Positions 35,778 to 46,666 of a DNA stretch of 64,000 nucleotides are shown here, one piece after another. A program made the position numbers and the translations under genes. Each line of letters opens with the position of its first letter. Position 1 is the first letter of the stretch. The stretch lies in NCBI RefSeq assembly GCF_015674855.1, contig NZ_JADMLG010000001.1, forward strand, positions 124,001 through 188,000. Reading direction: 5' to 3'. The notes under the pieces are model-generated. The model was not told the DNA's origin. It worked only from the letters and a program-made list of their open reading frames with translations, and did no database searches. Origin of the DNA: Nocardia bovistercoris. Its GTDB lineage: Bacteria > Actinomycetota > Actinomycetes > Mycobacteriales > Mycobacteriaceae.

Positions 35778-36608
35778 CTACGGCTCGGCCGGTTCGGTGA
35801 CGAAGTCGATGAGCCGCTCCACCGCGCCGATGAGCGGCGCCTCGAGGTCGCGGAAGGTTTCGACGGACTCGTAGACCCGCCGCCAGCCCTGCTGCGGCGT
35901 TCCCCAGCCGAGCCGACGGCAGACGCCGGTCTTCCAGTCCTCCCCGCGCGGCACCTCGGGCCACGCCGCGATGCCGACCGCCGCCGGGCGCACCGCCTGC
36001 CACACGTCGATGAACGGATGCCCGGTGACCAGCACGTGTGGTCCGAGTCCGGTGGTGAGATGCGTCTCCTTCGATCCGGTCACCAGGTGGTCGACCAGCA
36101 CACCGACCCGACTGCCGGGGCCTGGACCGAATTCGGTGAGCCGCGCGGCCAGATTGTCCAGCCCCTCGAGATGTTCCACCACCACGCCTTCGACCCGCAG
36201 GTCGTGGCCCCACACCCGTTCGACAAGGGCGGCGTCGTGCACGCCCTCGACCCAGATCCGGCTCGATCGCGCGACGCGGGCGCGCAACCCATGCACCCGC
36301 GTCGAACCCGACGCCGAACGCGTCGAACGCTCCGGGGCGGCTGCGGCGGGCCGCACCAAGGTGACCGGCGCGCCGTCGATCAGGAAGGCGGCCTCGCGCA
36401 TCGCGAACAGCCGCACCGCGCCGCGTGCGTCCTCGAGTTTCACGAACTCGCCGTCGTAGCCGCGGTCGAAACCGACCACCGCACCGCAGAATCCGCTCGC
36501 GGCGTCCTCGACCACGAGATCGGGTTCGGCGGCGACCGTCGGCGCCGCGCGCTTGGCGGCCCTGGCATGTCCGGAGAAGATGTCACCGTAGTCGTCTCGC
36601 CCGCTCAC
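35778..36608 (-). CDS. DUF3097 family protein
   Basis: A 276-residue protein with the DUF3097 pattern: a beta-rich N-terminal domain (CGAVVGFDRGYDGEFVKLED in part), a Toprim-like C-terminal domain (IWVEGVHDAALVERVWGHDLR, then VGVLVDHLVTGSKE, and HPFIDVWQAVRP). The acidic residues in WVEGVHD and LVDHL resemble Toprim metal ligands, which suggests nucleic-acid-linked chemistry, but the family has no proven role. It starts with GTG. Confidence 0.83.
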   Translation of the reverse strand: MSGRDDYGDIFSGHARAAKRAAPTVAAEPDLVVEDAASGFCGAVVGFDRGYDGEFVKLEDARGAVRLFAMREAAFLIDGAPVTLVRPAAAAPERSTRSASGSTRVHGLRARVARSSRIWVEGVHDAALVERVWGHDLRVEGVVVEHLEGLDNLAARLTEFGPGPGSRVGVLVDHLVTGSKETHLTTGLGPHVLVTGHPFIDVWQAVRPAAVGIAAWPEVPRGEDWKTGVCRRLGWGTPQQGWRRVYESVETFRDLEAPLIGAVERLIDFVTEPAEP

Positions 36609-36665
36609 CGCCCGAAACTAGCATCGCGGCACGCGATCGGGCCGCCGGGACCGGCGGCCCGGCGC

Positions 36666-37877
36666 TCACATGCTGTTGGCCAGCAGCGCGTACTGCGCGG
36701 CCACCCGCTGGCGGATATCGGCTTCGCTGTCGCCCGCGACCACGGCGACATAGCGCTTGTAGGTGACGAAGCACTGGTAGCGGTACTGCCGATCGACATT
36801 GCCGCGCTTGTTCAGATGCTGGCAGGTCGCGCCGGGCACGTCGTTCGGCGCGGCGACCGGGTCGAACTCCTCCCCCGCGCCCGCGATGAGATCGGCGGCC
36901 AGCGCGGGCGCCTTGGACGGGTCGCGCACGCGCAGCACCCAGCTGTTGTCGATCACCGCCACCTGGTCAAGGCCGTTCTGTTCGATGGTGCGCCGCAGCG
37001 AGGCCTGGTTGGAGTCCATGTGGACCAGGGTGGCGGGCGGATGCACGCTGAAGTGGTCGGTGTCCAGTTCGCGGTCCCGGTCCTGCACGGCGACCCGCGC
37101 CAGCAGACCGTCCGGGTCGACGCGCAGCGTGTTCAACTTGTCCATCGGCGTCGGCTGGAACGACTGGGCCGCCGGAATCGCCACCCGCAGGGCGTTGCCG
37201 GTCCAGGCCAGCAGATCCTTCTCGTCGGCGCTCGGACGCGCGACGAACACGAAGAGCACGAATTCGCCGACGGCGACGAAGGTCCCCATATTCGCCACGC
37301 CGGGCCGCCAGTGGATCATCGCGGCGGGATAATCGGGATGGCGCACCCGGCGGTTCTGGTCCGGCGCGACCTGGAAATCGGATTCCTCCAGGTCGCGGGC
37401 GGCCTGCGCGGCCACGGCGGCGCCCGGGAAGCGCATGAGCAGCTGCAGCACGACGGTGTCCGGGCTCGGTTCCACCGGTTCGGTCTGGAACGGCTCGAAC
37501 GGCAGATCGGCGCCCATGGCCCGGTAGGCGACCACCATATTGTGCTTGTCGAGCACCGGTTTGGCCACGGTCGCGAGGTATCCGTCGACCGCCTGGTCGC
37601 TGGTGGCCACCACACCCGCGTCGACGCCGACATTCAGCACCGGATCGATGCTGACGACCGGCGCGACGGCATCGGCCATCCTGATCCCTTCGAGCAGCGC
37701 GCCCTTGCCGTGCGGGTCCTGGTCGTAGCTGTGCCGGTCGACCGGGTACGGCCCGACCTCGAGGGTACGGACATCCGGTTCGCCGGGAACGGCGGCGCCC
37801 TGCACACCGCAGGCGCTCACCAGCCCCGCCAGTGCCACCCCGGCGGCAAGCAGCGTGATGCGTGATCGTCGAACCAT
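36666..37877 (-). CDS. Secreted lipoprotein, DUF7373-like
   Basis: A 403-residue lipoprotein with signal helix and lipobox LVSAC (C23). The body has two similar halves (ending MRFPGAAVAAQAARDLEE and, at the C-terminus, DSEADIRQRVAAQYALLANSM), plus a conserved Cys pair (ATCQHL, RYQCFV). Proteins of this kind are widespread in Nocardia and Mycobacterium and lie on the cell surface; function unknown. It is divergent from nfeD across a 225-bp gap. Confidence 0.8.
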   Translation of the reverse strand: MVRRSRITLLAAGVALAGLVSACGVQGAAVPGEPDVRTLEVGPYPVDRHSYDQDPHGKGALLEGIRMADAVAPVVSIDPVLNVGVDAGVVATSDQAVDGYLATVAKPVLDKHNMVVAYRAMGADLPFEPFQTEPVEPSPDTVVLQLLMRFPGAAVAAQAARDLEESDFQVAPDQNRRVRHPDYPAAMIHWRPGVANMGTFVAVGEFVLFVFVARPSADEKDLLAWTGNALRVAIPAAQSFQPTPMDKLNTLRVDPDGLLARVAVQDRDRELDTDHFSVHPPATLVHMDSNQASLRRTIEQNGLDQVAVIDNSWVLRVRDPSKAPALAADLIAGAGEEFDPVAAPNDVPGATCQHLNKRGNVDRQYRYQCFVTYKRYVAVVAGDSEADIRQRVAAQYALLANSM

Positions 37878-38102
37878 CTCGGCATATCCCTCGTGTGTAT
37901 GGAGTCGCGGCGGCGCGACGACTCGCGCGCCCTACTCCCTCATCGCGGCGCGCCGGGGTGGCGCAACCGCGACAGCCGACACGGCGGACTCGCTCCGCGA
38001 TTCGTGATGCGAGCGAGACCTACGAGCGCGCCCGGGCGAGGTCGCGCGCCCCGCCGACCGTCACACGATCGACGCGCCGACGAGTGCGCGGGGCGAACTA
38101 CA

Positions 38103-38543
38103 GTGAGTGCTGTGGGCCCCATCGTCTGGTTCGTCGCGGGAATACTGCTCGCGGCGGCCGAAGTCCTCACCGGTGACCTCACGCTGCTGATGCTCGGCAT
38201 CGCGGCGCTGGGCACCGCCGGTGTCAGCGCCGTCGCCGACACGTCGATCGCGGCCGACGCGGTGGTGTTCGCCGTCATCTCGGCGGTGCTGCTGCTCGGT
38301 GTGCGCCCACTGCTGCGCAGGCGCTTCGGCAGCCCGCCGCCGACACTGACCAATATCGATGCGCTGCCGGGCAAGTCGGCGCTGGTCCTGGAAGAGGTCG
38401 CCGCCCACGCGGGGCTGGTGAAGTTGGGCGGCGAGGTGTGGACCGCGCGCCCGATCGACCCGACCGAAGTCTACGAACCGGGGGCAACGGTGTATGTCAT
38501 GAAGATCGACGGCGCTACCGCCGTCGTATGGAAGGGACCGTAA
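38103..38543 (+). CDS. NfeD-like membrane protein
   Basis: A 146-residue NfeD-type protein: two to three TM segments (about 5-75) followed by a C-terminal OB-fold domain (LPGKSALVLEEVAAHAGLVKLGG in part, YVMKIDGATAVV). It starts with GTG and its TAA shares one base with the ATG of the SPFH gene. NfeD and SPFH/stomatin proteins form paired membrane-microdomain systems; this is the Rv1487-Rv1488 pair in M. tuberculosis. Confidence 0.9.
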   Translation: MSAVGPIVWFVAGILLAAAEVLTGDLTLLMLGIAALGTAGVSAVADTSIAADAVVFAVISAVLLLGVRPLLRRRFGSPPPTLTNIDALPGKSALVLEEVAAHAGLVKLGGEVWTARPIDPTEVYEPGATVYVMKIDGATAVVWKGP

Positions 38544-39916
38544 TGGGCGTACTCATCGTCGCCATCGTGCTCGTCTTGCTGGTCGCGGTAGTGGTGGTCA
38601 AGTCGATCGCCCTGGTACCGCAGGCCGAAGCCGCCGTGATCGAACGGCTCGGCCGATATTCGCGCACCGCCTCGGGACAACTCACCCTCCTCGTGCCCTT
38701 CGCCGATCACATCCGCGCCAAGGTCGACCTGCGCGAGCGGGTCGTGTCCTTCCCGCCGCAGCCGGTGATCACCCAGGACAACCTCACGCTGCAGATCGAC
38801 TCGGTGGTCTACTTCCAGGTCACCAGCCCGCAGGCGGCGGTCTACGAGATCAGCGACTACATCGCGGCCGTCGAACAGCTCACCGTCACCACCCTGCGCA
38901 ACGTGGTCGGCGGCATGACGCTGGAGGAGACGCTGACCTCCCGCGACCAGATCAACAGCCAGCTGCGCGGGGTGCTCGACGAGGCCACCGGACGCTGGGG
39001 GCTGCGGGTGGCGCGCGTCGAGCTCAAGTCCATCGACCCGCCGCCGTCGATCCAGGAGTCGATGGAGAAGCAGATGAAGGCCGACCGCGAGAAGCGGGCC
39101 ATGATCCTCACCGCCGAAGGCCAGCGCGAATCCCAGATCAAGACCGCCGAAGGCGCCAAGCAGGCGCAGATCCTGTCCGCCGAGGGCGCCAAGCAGTCCT
39201 CGATCCTGTCGGCCGAAGGTGAACGGCAGAGCCGCATCCTGCGCGCCCAGGGTGAGCGCGCCGCCGCGTTCCTGCAAGCCCAAGGTGAGGCCAAGGCGAT
39301 CGAGAAGGTCTTCGCCGCGATCAAATCGGGCAAGCCGACCCCGGAACTGCTCGCCTACCAGTACATGCAGACGCTGCCGATGGTGGCGCGCGGCGACGCC
39401 AACAAGATGTGGCTGGTGCCGAGCGATTTCGGCAAGGCGCTCGAGGGTTTCGCGAAGGCGTTCGGGACCAAGGGCGAGGACGGCGTGTTCCGCTACGAGC
39501 CGCCCGCTGACGACGCCATAGCGGTCGACGACGATTCCGATGTCGCCGACTGGTTCGACACCGCGCCCGATCCGACCATCGAACGCGCGGTGCGCGCGGC
39601 CGAGGCCACCGCGCGCACCCCGGTCGAAGGGCCCACCCCCGCACCGCATCCCGGCGGGCCGCCCGCCGTTCCCGGGCCGCACCAGAGCCAACCGACCGCC
39701 ATTCCCGGTGCGACGCAACAATTCCCGGCGCCGCGACCGGATCTGTCCGCGCCGCCGCCGCAGCACCCCAACGAACAGCCGCACGCAGGCCAGTGGGAAC
39801 AGCCCCAACACGGCCGCGAGCAACGGCAGCCAGGCCAGTGGGAACAGCAGCCCCAGCACGGTCGCGACGAGCGGTACGGCAACACATGGGAACCGCCGCA
39901 GCCACCGCGGCGCTGA
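38543..39916 (+). CDS. SPFH/Band 7 (stomatin-like) protein
   Basis: A 457-residue protein with one N-terminal TM helix (about 3-22), a Band 7 domain (about 25-190) and a coiled-coil with AEG repeats (AEGQRESQIKTAEGAKQAQ in part). The C-terminal about 110 residues are a Pro/Gln/His-rich tail with WEQPQHG repeats, an extension likely specific to this lineage. It is translationally coupled to NfeD and followed by a strong terminator. Role: organisation of membrane microdomains, inferred from the family. Confidence 0.92.
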   Translation: MGVLIVAIVLVLLVAVVVVKSIALVPQAEAAVIERLGRYSRTASGQLTLLVPFADHIRAKVDLRERVVSFPPQPVITQDNLTLQIDSVVYFQVTSPQAAVYEISDYIAAVEQLTVTTLRNVVGGMTLEETLTSRDQINSQLRGVLDEATGRWGLRVARVELKSIDPPPSIQESMEKQMKADREKRAMILTAEGQRESQIKTAEGAKQAQILSAEGAKQSSILSAEGERQSRILRAQGERAAAFLQAQGEAKAIEKVFAAIKSGKPTPELLAYQYMQTLPMVARGDANKMWLVPSDFGKALEGFAKAFGTKGEDGVFRYEPPADDAIAVDDDSDVADWFDTAPDPTIERAVRAAEATARTPVEGPTPAPHPGGPPAVPGPHQSQPTAIPGATQQFPAPRPDLSAPPPQHPNEQPHAGQWEQPQHGREQRQPGQWEQQPQHGRDERYGNTWEPPQPPRR

Positions 39917-39930
39917 CCTGAGAGCAGCCA

Positions 39931-39961
39931 CGCGCCTCGGCGCTGTCCCCACCGAGGCGCG
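39931..39961 (+). terminator. Strong hairpin terminator after the nfeD-SPFH operon
   Basis: Ten-base-pair perfect stem CGCGCCTCGG (39931-39940)/CCGAGGCGCG (39952-39961) with an 11-base loop, 15 bp after the SPFH stop. Confidence 0.8.
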
Positions 39962-40341
39962 GGGCTGTCGGCGCGGAATCGGTAGTGCACGACACCATCC
40001 GCGACCCCGGTCCGCCCGCGAGCCACGCGGAACGGAGCACGACCCGACAACCCGCCCACACCTCGAAACCCGCAACCGCACACCGTGACTCACGGCCTGA
40101 ACGAACCTGACAGAGCGTGCCCGCTCACCAGCCGTGCACGGGCGCACCTCCGCGAGCCCCCGGACTCCGCCCTGGAACTCCACCCACGGGCCGCCTGTAT
40201 ACCCACGAGCCGCTCGGGGACTCCTACACGAACCGCCCGGACCCCTTTCGCGGACCCGCTCAGAGAACTTCCTTCACGGACCGCCCGGACCAAGGCGCTG
40301 CGCGAGCTGTTCCGGCACCGAATGGCTACCGTGCGAGCGGA
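39962..40341. other. 380-bp gap between convergent SPFH and hemH genes
   Basis: Only short Arg/Pro/Thr-rich open frames cross it (for example 40085-40417 plus). They lack a coding signature, and the plus one runs into hemH on the opposite strand. I see nothing else in it. Confidence 0.5.
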
Positions 40342-41415
40342 TTACGACGATGCGGCGGGTCTACGGACGGCGCAGCACCCGACGACACAGGGCGCGCCGT
40401 CACGGGTGCACCCGTAGCCGGGCACCGAACCGAGCCGCCGCGGCGCACCGTCCTCGAGATGTTCGCCGATCAACTCCACCACCAGCCGGGCGAAACGCGG
40501 ATCGGCGCCCGCGGTGGCCGTGCGCGCGAAGGACATGCCGAGCTCGGCTGCCTTGGCCTGCGCCTCGTTGTCCAGATCCCAGATCACCTCGAGGTGATCG
40601 GAGACGAATCCGACCGGGCACACCACAACGGCCTCGACGCCCTTGCCGGACAGATTCTCCAGGTGGTCGACGATATCGGGCTCGAGCCACGGCACCTGCG
40701 GCGGGCCGGACCGCGACTGCCACACCACGTCGAAATCGGCGAAACCCGCCGCGTCGGCGCACAATCGAGCCGCGTCGGCGACCTGGCGGCTGTAGAGCCT
40801 GCCGCCGCCGTCGGGCGGGCCCGCGGCGATATCGGCCGCGACGGGAATCGAATGCGCCGTGAACACCAGCCGCGCCTCGGCCCGCCGGTGCGGCGGAATC
40901 CGTTCCAGCGCTTCCCGAATCGCGTCGGTGACCGCCTCGACGAACAGCGGATGGTCGAAATACTGTCGCAGTTTCACCAGTTCCGGCGCTCCGTCGCCGA
41001 ATGCCGCACGCGCCCTTGCGATGTCCTCGTGGTATTGCAGGCAGCCCGAATAGCCGCCCCACGCCGAGGTCGGGAACACCAGCGCGGACCGCACACCGTC
41101 GGCGGCCATGCGCGCGACGGTGTCCGCCACCATCGGATGCCAGTTGCGGTTGCCGAAATACACCGGCATCTCGAGTCCGGTGGCGGCCAACTCGCCCTCG
41201 ACCGCGGCGATGATGTCGCGGTTGAGTTCGTTGATCGGGGACACGCCACCGAAGTGCAGGTAGTGCCGCGCGACCTCCTCGAGGCGTTCGCGCGGCACCC
41301 CGCGCCCCCTGGTGACGTTCTCCAGGAACGGCATCACGTCCTCGGGCCGCTCCGGCCCGCCGAAGGACAGGACCAGCAGCGCGTCGAAGTCACCGCTCAT
41401 CGCCATGTCGCCCAT
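40342..41415 (-). CDS. hemH: Ferrochelatase (coproporphyrin type) with C-terminal 2Fe-2S cysteines
   Basis: A 357-residue ferrochelatase. It has VLSFGGPE at the N-terminus, LVFTAHSIP with the metal-site His, and [13 protein letters not shown] with the conserved Glu side. The C-terminal motif [13 protein letters not shown] gives the Cys ligands for the [2Fe-2S] cluster found in actinobacterial enzymes. In these bacteria it inserts iron into coproporphyrin III. The first in-frame ATG (41415) overlaps the inhA stop by one base; ATG 41400 is an alternative. Third gene of fabG1-inhA-hemH, as in mycobacteria. Confidence 0.93.
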   Translation of the reverse strand: MGDMAMSGDFDALLVLSFGGPERPEDVMPFLENVTRGRGVPRERLEEVARHYLHFGGVSPINELNRDIIAAVEGELAATGLEMPVYFGNRNWHPMVADTVARMAADGVRSALVFPTSAWGGYSGCLQYHEDIARARAAFGDGAPELVKLRQYFDHPLFVEAVTDAIREALERIPPHRRAEARLVFTAHSIPVAADIAAGPPDGGGRLYSRQVADAARLCADAAGFADFDVVWQSRSGPPQVPWLEPDIVDHLENLSGKGVEAVVVCPVGFVSDHLEVIWDLDNEAQAKAAELGMSFARTATAGADPRFARLVVELIGEHLEDGAPRRLGSVPGYGCTRDGAPCVVGCCAVRRPAASS

Positions 41416-42248
41416 CAGGCCGTCGGCAGATCCTCCGGCAGCCACGTGTTGTGGCTGGCGCCGCCGTCGACGTAGATGATCGACCCCGTGGTGCCCGGCA
41501 GCCAATCCGAGAGCAGGGCGCAGATCGACCGGGCGACCACCGTCGGGTCGTCGACGTCCCAGCCGATCGGGGACGCGCCGTCCCAGTAGGTGTTGAGCTG
41601 GTTCATCTTCGCGGCGTCGTCGGTCGCGGTGCCCGCGATCGCCTTGGCGGCCAGCGTCTTGATCGGACCGGCGGCGATGAGGTTGGACCGCACCTTCTTG
41701 GCCGCGCCGACCTCGCGCGCGACGTAGCGGTTCACCGATTCCAGCGCCGCCTTGGCCACGCCCATCCAGTTGTAGTACGGCATCGACGTGCGCGGATCGA
41801 AGTCCATGCCGACGATGGAACCGCCCGCGTTCATCACGGGCAGCACGGCGCGGGCCAGCGCGGCGTAGCTCCACGCCGAGATCTCGAACGCCTTCGCGGC
41901 ATCGGGACCGGGCCCGTCGAGGAACGGCTTGGCGTCCGGGCCCATGAGGGTGCGCGGCGCGAACGCGATGGAGTGCAGCACGCCGTCGACGCCGTCGGGC
42001 GCGACCTCGCGCACCCGGTCGGCGAGGGTGGCGAGGTGCTCCTCGTTGGTCGCGTCGAGTTCGATCGCGGGCGGCACCTCCTTCGGCAGCCGCTGCGCGA
42101 TCCGGTCGATCAGCCGCAGCCGGTCGAAACCGGTGATGATGACGCGTGCACCCTGTTCCTGCGCCACCGCGGCGGCGTGGAACGCGATCGAGGCATCGGT
42201 GATGATGCCGGTGATCAGGATGGTCTTGCCCTCGAGCAATCCGCCCAT
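41415..42248 (-). CDS. inhA: NADH-dependent enoyl-ACP reductase InhA
   Basis: A 277-residue enoyl reductase of the mycolic-acid FAS-II type. The cofactor strand [11 protein letters not shown] matches mycobacterial InhA almost exactly. S93 in LHSIAFAP equals Mtb S94, and the catalytic pair is Y159 and K166 (YNWMGVAK). It reduces trans-2-enoyl-ACP during long-chain elongation. It lies 37 bp after fabG1 and overlaps hemH by one base. A Nocardia-type organism with this gene should make mycolic acids. Confidence 0.96.
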   Translation of the reverse strand: MGGLLEGKTILITGIITDASIAFHAAAVAQEQGARVIITGFDRLRLIDRIAQRLPKEVPPAIELDATNEEHLATLADRVREVAPDGVDGVLHSIAFAPRTLMGPDAKPFLDGPGPDAAKAFEISAWSYAALARAVLPVMNAGGSIVGMDFDPRTSMPYYNWMGVAKAALESVNRYVAREVGAAKKVRSNLIAAGPIKTLAAKAIAGTATDDAAKMNQLNTYWDGASPIGWDVDDPTVVARSICALLSDWLPGTTGSIIYVDGGASHNTWLPEDLPTA

Positions 42249-42285
42249 GAGTCTGTAGTTCTCCTGTGTAGGTGAATCGGGGACG

Positions 42286-43026
<741 letters not shown>

Positions 43027-43092
43027 TCACCGAATCGAGACCTAGCGCTGCCCCACCGAGCGCGCGCATACGACCTGCGCGCGGCGCGCCGA

Positions 43093-44094
43093 TCACGGCA
43101 GGCGCTGCCGGTACAGCAATCCGGTGACGATGCCCGCCGCGACCAGCAGCATGCCGAGCAGCAACCACGGCCTGCTCGCATCGCCCCTGGTCAGCTCGAA
43201 TCCGATCTGTTCCTCGAGGGTGTCGTAGACCTTGGTCAGCTCCTGGGCCGAGGCGGCGGTGTAGAAGTCGCCGCCGCTGAGTCTGGCGAGTTCGCGCATG
43301 GCGTCGTCGTCGACCGCGACCGGAACCTTCTCCGACGAGCCGTCCTCGCGCGGAATCTCCACCGAACCCCACGAAGTGCCGAAGGAGATGGTCGAGATCG
43401 GCACGTTCTTGGTCTTGGCGAGACGGGCCGCGACGAATTCGTGGCGCGGATTGTCCACGTCGTCGAAGGAGGGCACGGTCTGCTTGCCGTCCGACATCAG
43501 CACGATGCGCGCGGGCGGCGGCTCCTGCCCGCCACCGAGCACCGAGGCCAGGGTCTCGATGGCCTGCAACGCGGTGAGGATGCCCTCACCGGTGGCGGTG
43601 CGCTCGGCGAGTTTGACGTTGTCGATGGCCGCCTTGACCGATTCGTGGTTGGTCGTCGGCGACACCATCACCGACGCGGTGCCCGCGAAGGTGACGAAGC
43701 CGATGTTCAGCCCGGTCGGCAGGCCGTCGACGAACTCCTTGCCCGCCTTCTTGGCGACCTGGATGCGGCTCGGCGCGACGTCGGTGGCCTCCATCGACAG
43801 CGAGACGTCCATGACGAGCATGACCGTGGCCCGGTTGCGCGGCACCTTCTGCACCGAGGTCGGCCCGGCCGCGGCGATGGTGAGCAGCACGAGCCCGACC
43901 AGCATGAGCGCGATCGGCACGTGGCGCAGCGGGCTCGGGCGCGACGGCGCGACCTTCTCCAGCAATTCCATATTGCTGAACCGCAGCATGTGCTTGTGCC
44001 TGCCGCGCTGCACGAGCACGTAGCCGAGTGCGATGAGCGCGACGACGACGAGGAAGGCGAGCCAGATCAGCGCGGTGAAATGCGAAATACTCAC
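43093..44094 (-). CDS. VWA-domain membrane protein (Rv1481-like)
   Basis: A 333-residue protein: TM helices at about 8-28 and 60-78, a periplasm- or cytosol-facing VWA domain with a complete MIDAS (DVSLS, then a Thr in FVTFAGTAS region, and MSDGK), and a last TM helix at about 310-328. Gene order MoxR-DUF58-VWA is the conserved BatA-like module linked to cell-envelope integrity and metal-dependent chaperone activity. The GTG start overlaps the DUF58 stop by 4 bp. Confidence 0.9.
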   Translation of the reverse strand: MSISHFTALIWLAFLVVVALIALGYVLVQRGRHKHMLRFSNMELLEKVAPSRPSPLRHVPIALMLVGLVLLTIAAAGPTSVQKVPRNRATVMLVMDVSLSMEATDVAPSRIQVAKKAGKEFVDGLPTGLNIGFVTFAGTASVMVSPTTNHESVKAAIDNVKLAERTATGEGILTALQAIETLASVLGGGQEPPPARIVLMSDGKQTVPSFDDVDNPRHEFVAARLAKTKNVPISTISFGTSWGSVEIPREDGSSEKVPVAVDDDAMRELARLSGGDFYTAASAQELTKVYDTLEEQIGFELTRGDASRPWLLLGMLLVAAGIVTGLLYRQRLP

Positions 44095-45077
44095 TGGCGC
44101 GGTGCCTGTCCGCTCGGGGCGCCGAACGCGTGGCGCCGGGTGGCGACGAAACGGACCACGTCCGCGATCCAGTCCCGATCGGTCTGCAAGGTCAGCACCG
44201 GCGCGCCGCAGCTGCGCAGCGCCTGCTCGACCTGGGCGCGATGTCTCTTGGCGGCAGCCGCGAAATCCGCACGCAGCGTTGGCGTCACGCTGAATTCCCT
44301 GGTCCGCCCGGTCTCCGGATCGTGCAGCACCACATCGCCCATATCGGGCAGTTCCAGATCGCGCGGATCGAGGATCTCGACCGCGAGCAGATCGTGGCGC
44401 GCGGAGATGGCGCGCAGCGAACGCTGCCAGTCGATATCGCCGAGGAAGTCGCTGATGATCACGGCGAGACCGCGTTTGCGCTGCGGGCGGCGCAGCGACT
44501 CGATGCCGCCGCGCAGGTCGCCGCGCACGCCGTCGCGGGCGTGCGGTGTGGTGGCGATGCCACGCAGCAACGACTGCGCGTGCACCCGACCGCTGCGCGC
44601 CGGAATGCGCACCAGCTGTTCGCCTGTGGCGACCACCGCGCCGATGCGATTGCCGCCGCCGCTGGTGAGATGGGTGATCGCGGCCGCGGCGGCGATCGCG
44701 AGATCGCGCTTCTGGCAGGACGCGGTACCGAAATCGAGGCTGGCCGAGAGGTCGACGACCATCCACGTCTCGAGTTCGCGGTCGGCGATCATCTGCCGCA
44801 CGTGCGGGTGCGTGGTGCGCGCGGTGACCGACCAGTCCATCTGGCGCACGTCGTCGCCCGGCTGGTAGGCGCGCGCCTCGCCGGGTTCGGAACCGGGACC
44901 GGGGATCAGGCCGAGATGATCGCCGTGCAGCACGCCGTCGAGGCGGCGGCGCACGGTGAGTTCGAGGGTCTTCAGCGCCGCCGTGAGCCGCGGATCGGTG
45001 AGTTCACCCGAGCGGAAGGACGGCGGTGCGTGCTGGGTCATCGGCGCTCGGGCAGCGGGATCCGGTGCGGCCGTCAC
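44091..45077 (-). CDS. DUF58 protein of the MoxR module (Rv1480-like)
   Basis: A 328-residue soluble protein with the DUF58 signature (YQPGDDVRQMDWSVTART in part) and a VWA-like core (WMVVDLSASLDFG with a DxSxS site, then VIISDFLGD). Partner of MoxR. The GTG at 45077 overlaps the moxR stop as GTGA; a later in-frame ATG (45041) is possible, but coupling favours the first. Confidence 0.9.
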   Translation of the reverse strand: MTAAPDPAARAPMTQHAPPSFRSGELTDPRLTAALKTLELTVRRRLDGVLHGDHLGLIPGPGSEPGEARAYQPGDDVRQMDWSVTARTTHPHVRQMIADRELETWMVVDLSASLDFGTASCQKRDLAIAAAAAITHLTSGGGNRIGAVVATGEQLVRIPARSGRVHAQSLLRGIATTPHARDGVRGDLRGGIESLRRPQRKRGLAVIISDFLGDIDWQRSLRAISARHDLLAVEILDPRDLELPDMGDVVLHDPETGRTREFSVTPTLRADFAAAAKRHRAQVEQALRSCGAPVLTLQTDRDWIADVVRFVATRRHAFGAPSGQAPRQ

Positions 45078-46237
45078 TTGGGCTGGTTGTTGACGGCGGC
45101 CGGTGCCATCTGACCGACGGGCGCCTGCGGCTGGGCGGGCGGCTGCGGGATCTGCTGACCACCGGGCGCGGGCGCGGCGGCGCCGTTGGGCGCGACCGCC
45201 TGCGGCGCGACCTGCGGCAGGCCGACCGTCTGGAGCACCCGCTTGATCACGTCCTCGGGCGAGATCTCGTCGGCCAGCGCGTCGTAGGACAGCACGAGGC
45301 GGTGGCGCAACACATCCGGGATGACCTCGACCACGTCCTGCGGGACCACGTAGTCGCGGCCGCGGATCAGCGCGACCGCGCGGGCGGCGGCGATGATGCC
45401 GAGGCTGGCGCGCGGAGACGCGCCGTAGGAGATCCAGTTCGCCACGTCCTGCATGCCGAAGTCGAGCGGCTTGCGGGTGGCCGCGATGACCCGGACGACG
45501 TAGTCGACCAGCGCGTGGTGCACGAAGGTGTTGGCCGCGACCTTCTGCAGCCGGATGAGTTCGGAAGGATCGAGGATCGGCTTGGCCTCCGGCGGGGTGA
45601 CGCCCATCCGGTAGATGATCTCGCGCTCCTCCTCCACCGAGGGGTAGTCGACGACGACCTTGAACAGGAAGCGGTCGCGCTGGGCCTCGGGCAGCGGGTA
45701 GACGCCCTCGCTCTCGATCGGGTTCTGGGTCGCCATGACCAGGAACGGATCGGGCATCGGGTAGGTCTTGCCGCCGATGGAGACGTGCCGCTCGGCCATC
45801 ACCTCGAGCAGCGCCGACTGCACCTTCGCGGGCGCGCGGTTGATCTCGTCGGCGAGTACGAAATTCGCGACGACGGGACCGAGTTCGGTGTCGAACTGCT
45901 CGCGGCCCTGGCGGTAGATGCGCGTACCGATGAGGTCGGTCGGCACCAGGTCGGGGGTGAACTGGACGCGGGAGAAGCTGCCGCCGACCACCTTGGCGAA
46001 GGTCTCCACCGCGAGCGTCTTGGCGATACCGGGCACACCCTCGAGCAGGACGTGGCCGCGCGCGAGCACGCCGACGAGCAATCGCTCGACCAAGCGGTCC
46101 TGACCGACGATCACGCGTTTGACCTCGTAGATCGCCTTCTCCAGGGTCTGGACGTCACGCTCGAGGCCGGCCGCGGGGTCCGGCGCATCCTTCGCCAGGC
46201 TCGCCCCGCTCACACCATCCGTCGAAGTCACCAACAT
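45074..46237 (-). CDS. moxR1: MoxR-family AAA+ ATPase
   Basis: A 387-residue AAA+ protein. Walker A is GVPGIAKT, Walker B FVLADEINRAP, sensor-1 ATQNP, and a C-terminal lid domain precedes a Pro/Gln/Ala-rich tail (about 350-387). MoxR ATPases act as chaperones for VWA partners, encoded next. The start ATG 46237 has AAAGCGGGG upstream. M. tuberculosis equivalent: Rv1479. Confidence 0.94.
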   Translation of the reverse strand: MLVTSTDGVSGASLAKDAPDPAAGLERDVQTLEKAIYEVKRVIVGQDRLVERLLVGVLARGHVLLEGVPGIAKTLAVETFAKVVGGSFSRVQFTPDLVPTDLIGTRIYRQGREQFDTELGPVVANFVLADEINRAPAKVQSALLEVMAERHVSIGGKTYPMPDPFLVMATQNPIESEGVYPLPEAQRDRFLFKVVVDYPSVEEEREIIYRMGVTPPEAKPILDPSELIRLQKVAANTFVHHALVDYVVRVIAATRKPLDFGMQDVANWISYGASPRASLGIIAAARAVALIRGRDYVVPQDVVEVIPDVLRHRLVLSYDALADEISPEDVIKRVLQTVGLPQVAPQAVAPNGAAAPAPGGQQIPQPPAQPQAPVGQMAPAAVNNQPK

Positions 46238-46666
46238 CCCCGCTTTCACCTCGGTCCTGTGCGTGCCGCCCCAACTATTCCAGGTAATCGCCGGACGTGC
46301 CGCAACCGGCTCCGGTCTGAGCCGAATTCGCACCGGATTCCTCGGGATTCCGCAGGACACTCGCTGCGAATTCTCAGGTTGCCGAACGCGCACCTTTCGG
46401 AAGGGCGCGCCTCGGTGGGTAGCAACATCAGCAAGCGGCAGGGTCGACACGCGGGTGCTCAGCCTGTGGTGGTCCGCCAATGGCGATCAGGTTGCCCGAC
46501 GCAGGTTGCCCAACGCGCGCGGCCGGAACACCTCCACTTCGGAAGACCACACGTCCGCGGACAGCACGACCACGGTCTGTGACGTCAGCAGAAGGCGCTC
46601 TGCCGGCGACGTGGACCGCGCCTGGCGTTCCGGTCGCCGAACGCGCGCAGGCGGAGCGCGGGGGGC
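46238..46666. other. 430-bp gap between ripA and moxR
   Basis: It lies upstream of moxR on the minus strand and so should hold the promoter of the MoxR operon. A TGACGTCA palindrome is at about 46580. Open frames here are extensions or shadows without coding signature. Confidence 0.45.

Noticed and set aside
40085..40417. A 110-codon plus-strand open frame between SPFH and hemH
   Set aside because: Arg/Thr/Pro-rich translation, no ribosome-binding site, and its 3' end lies inside hemH on the other strand.
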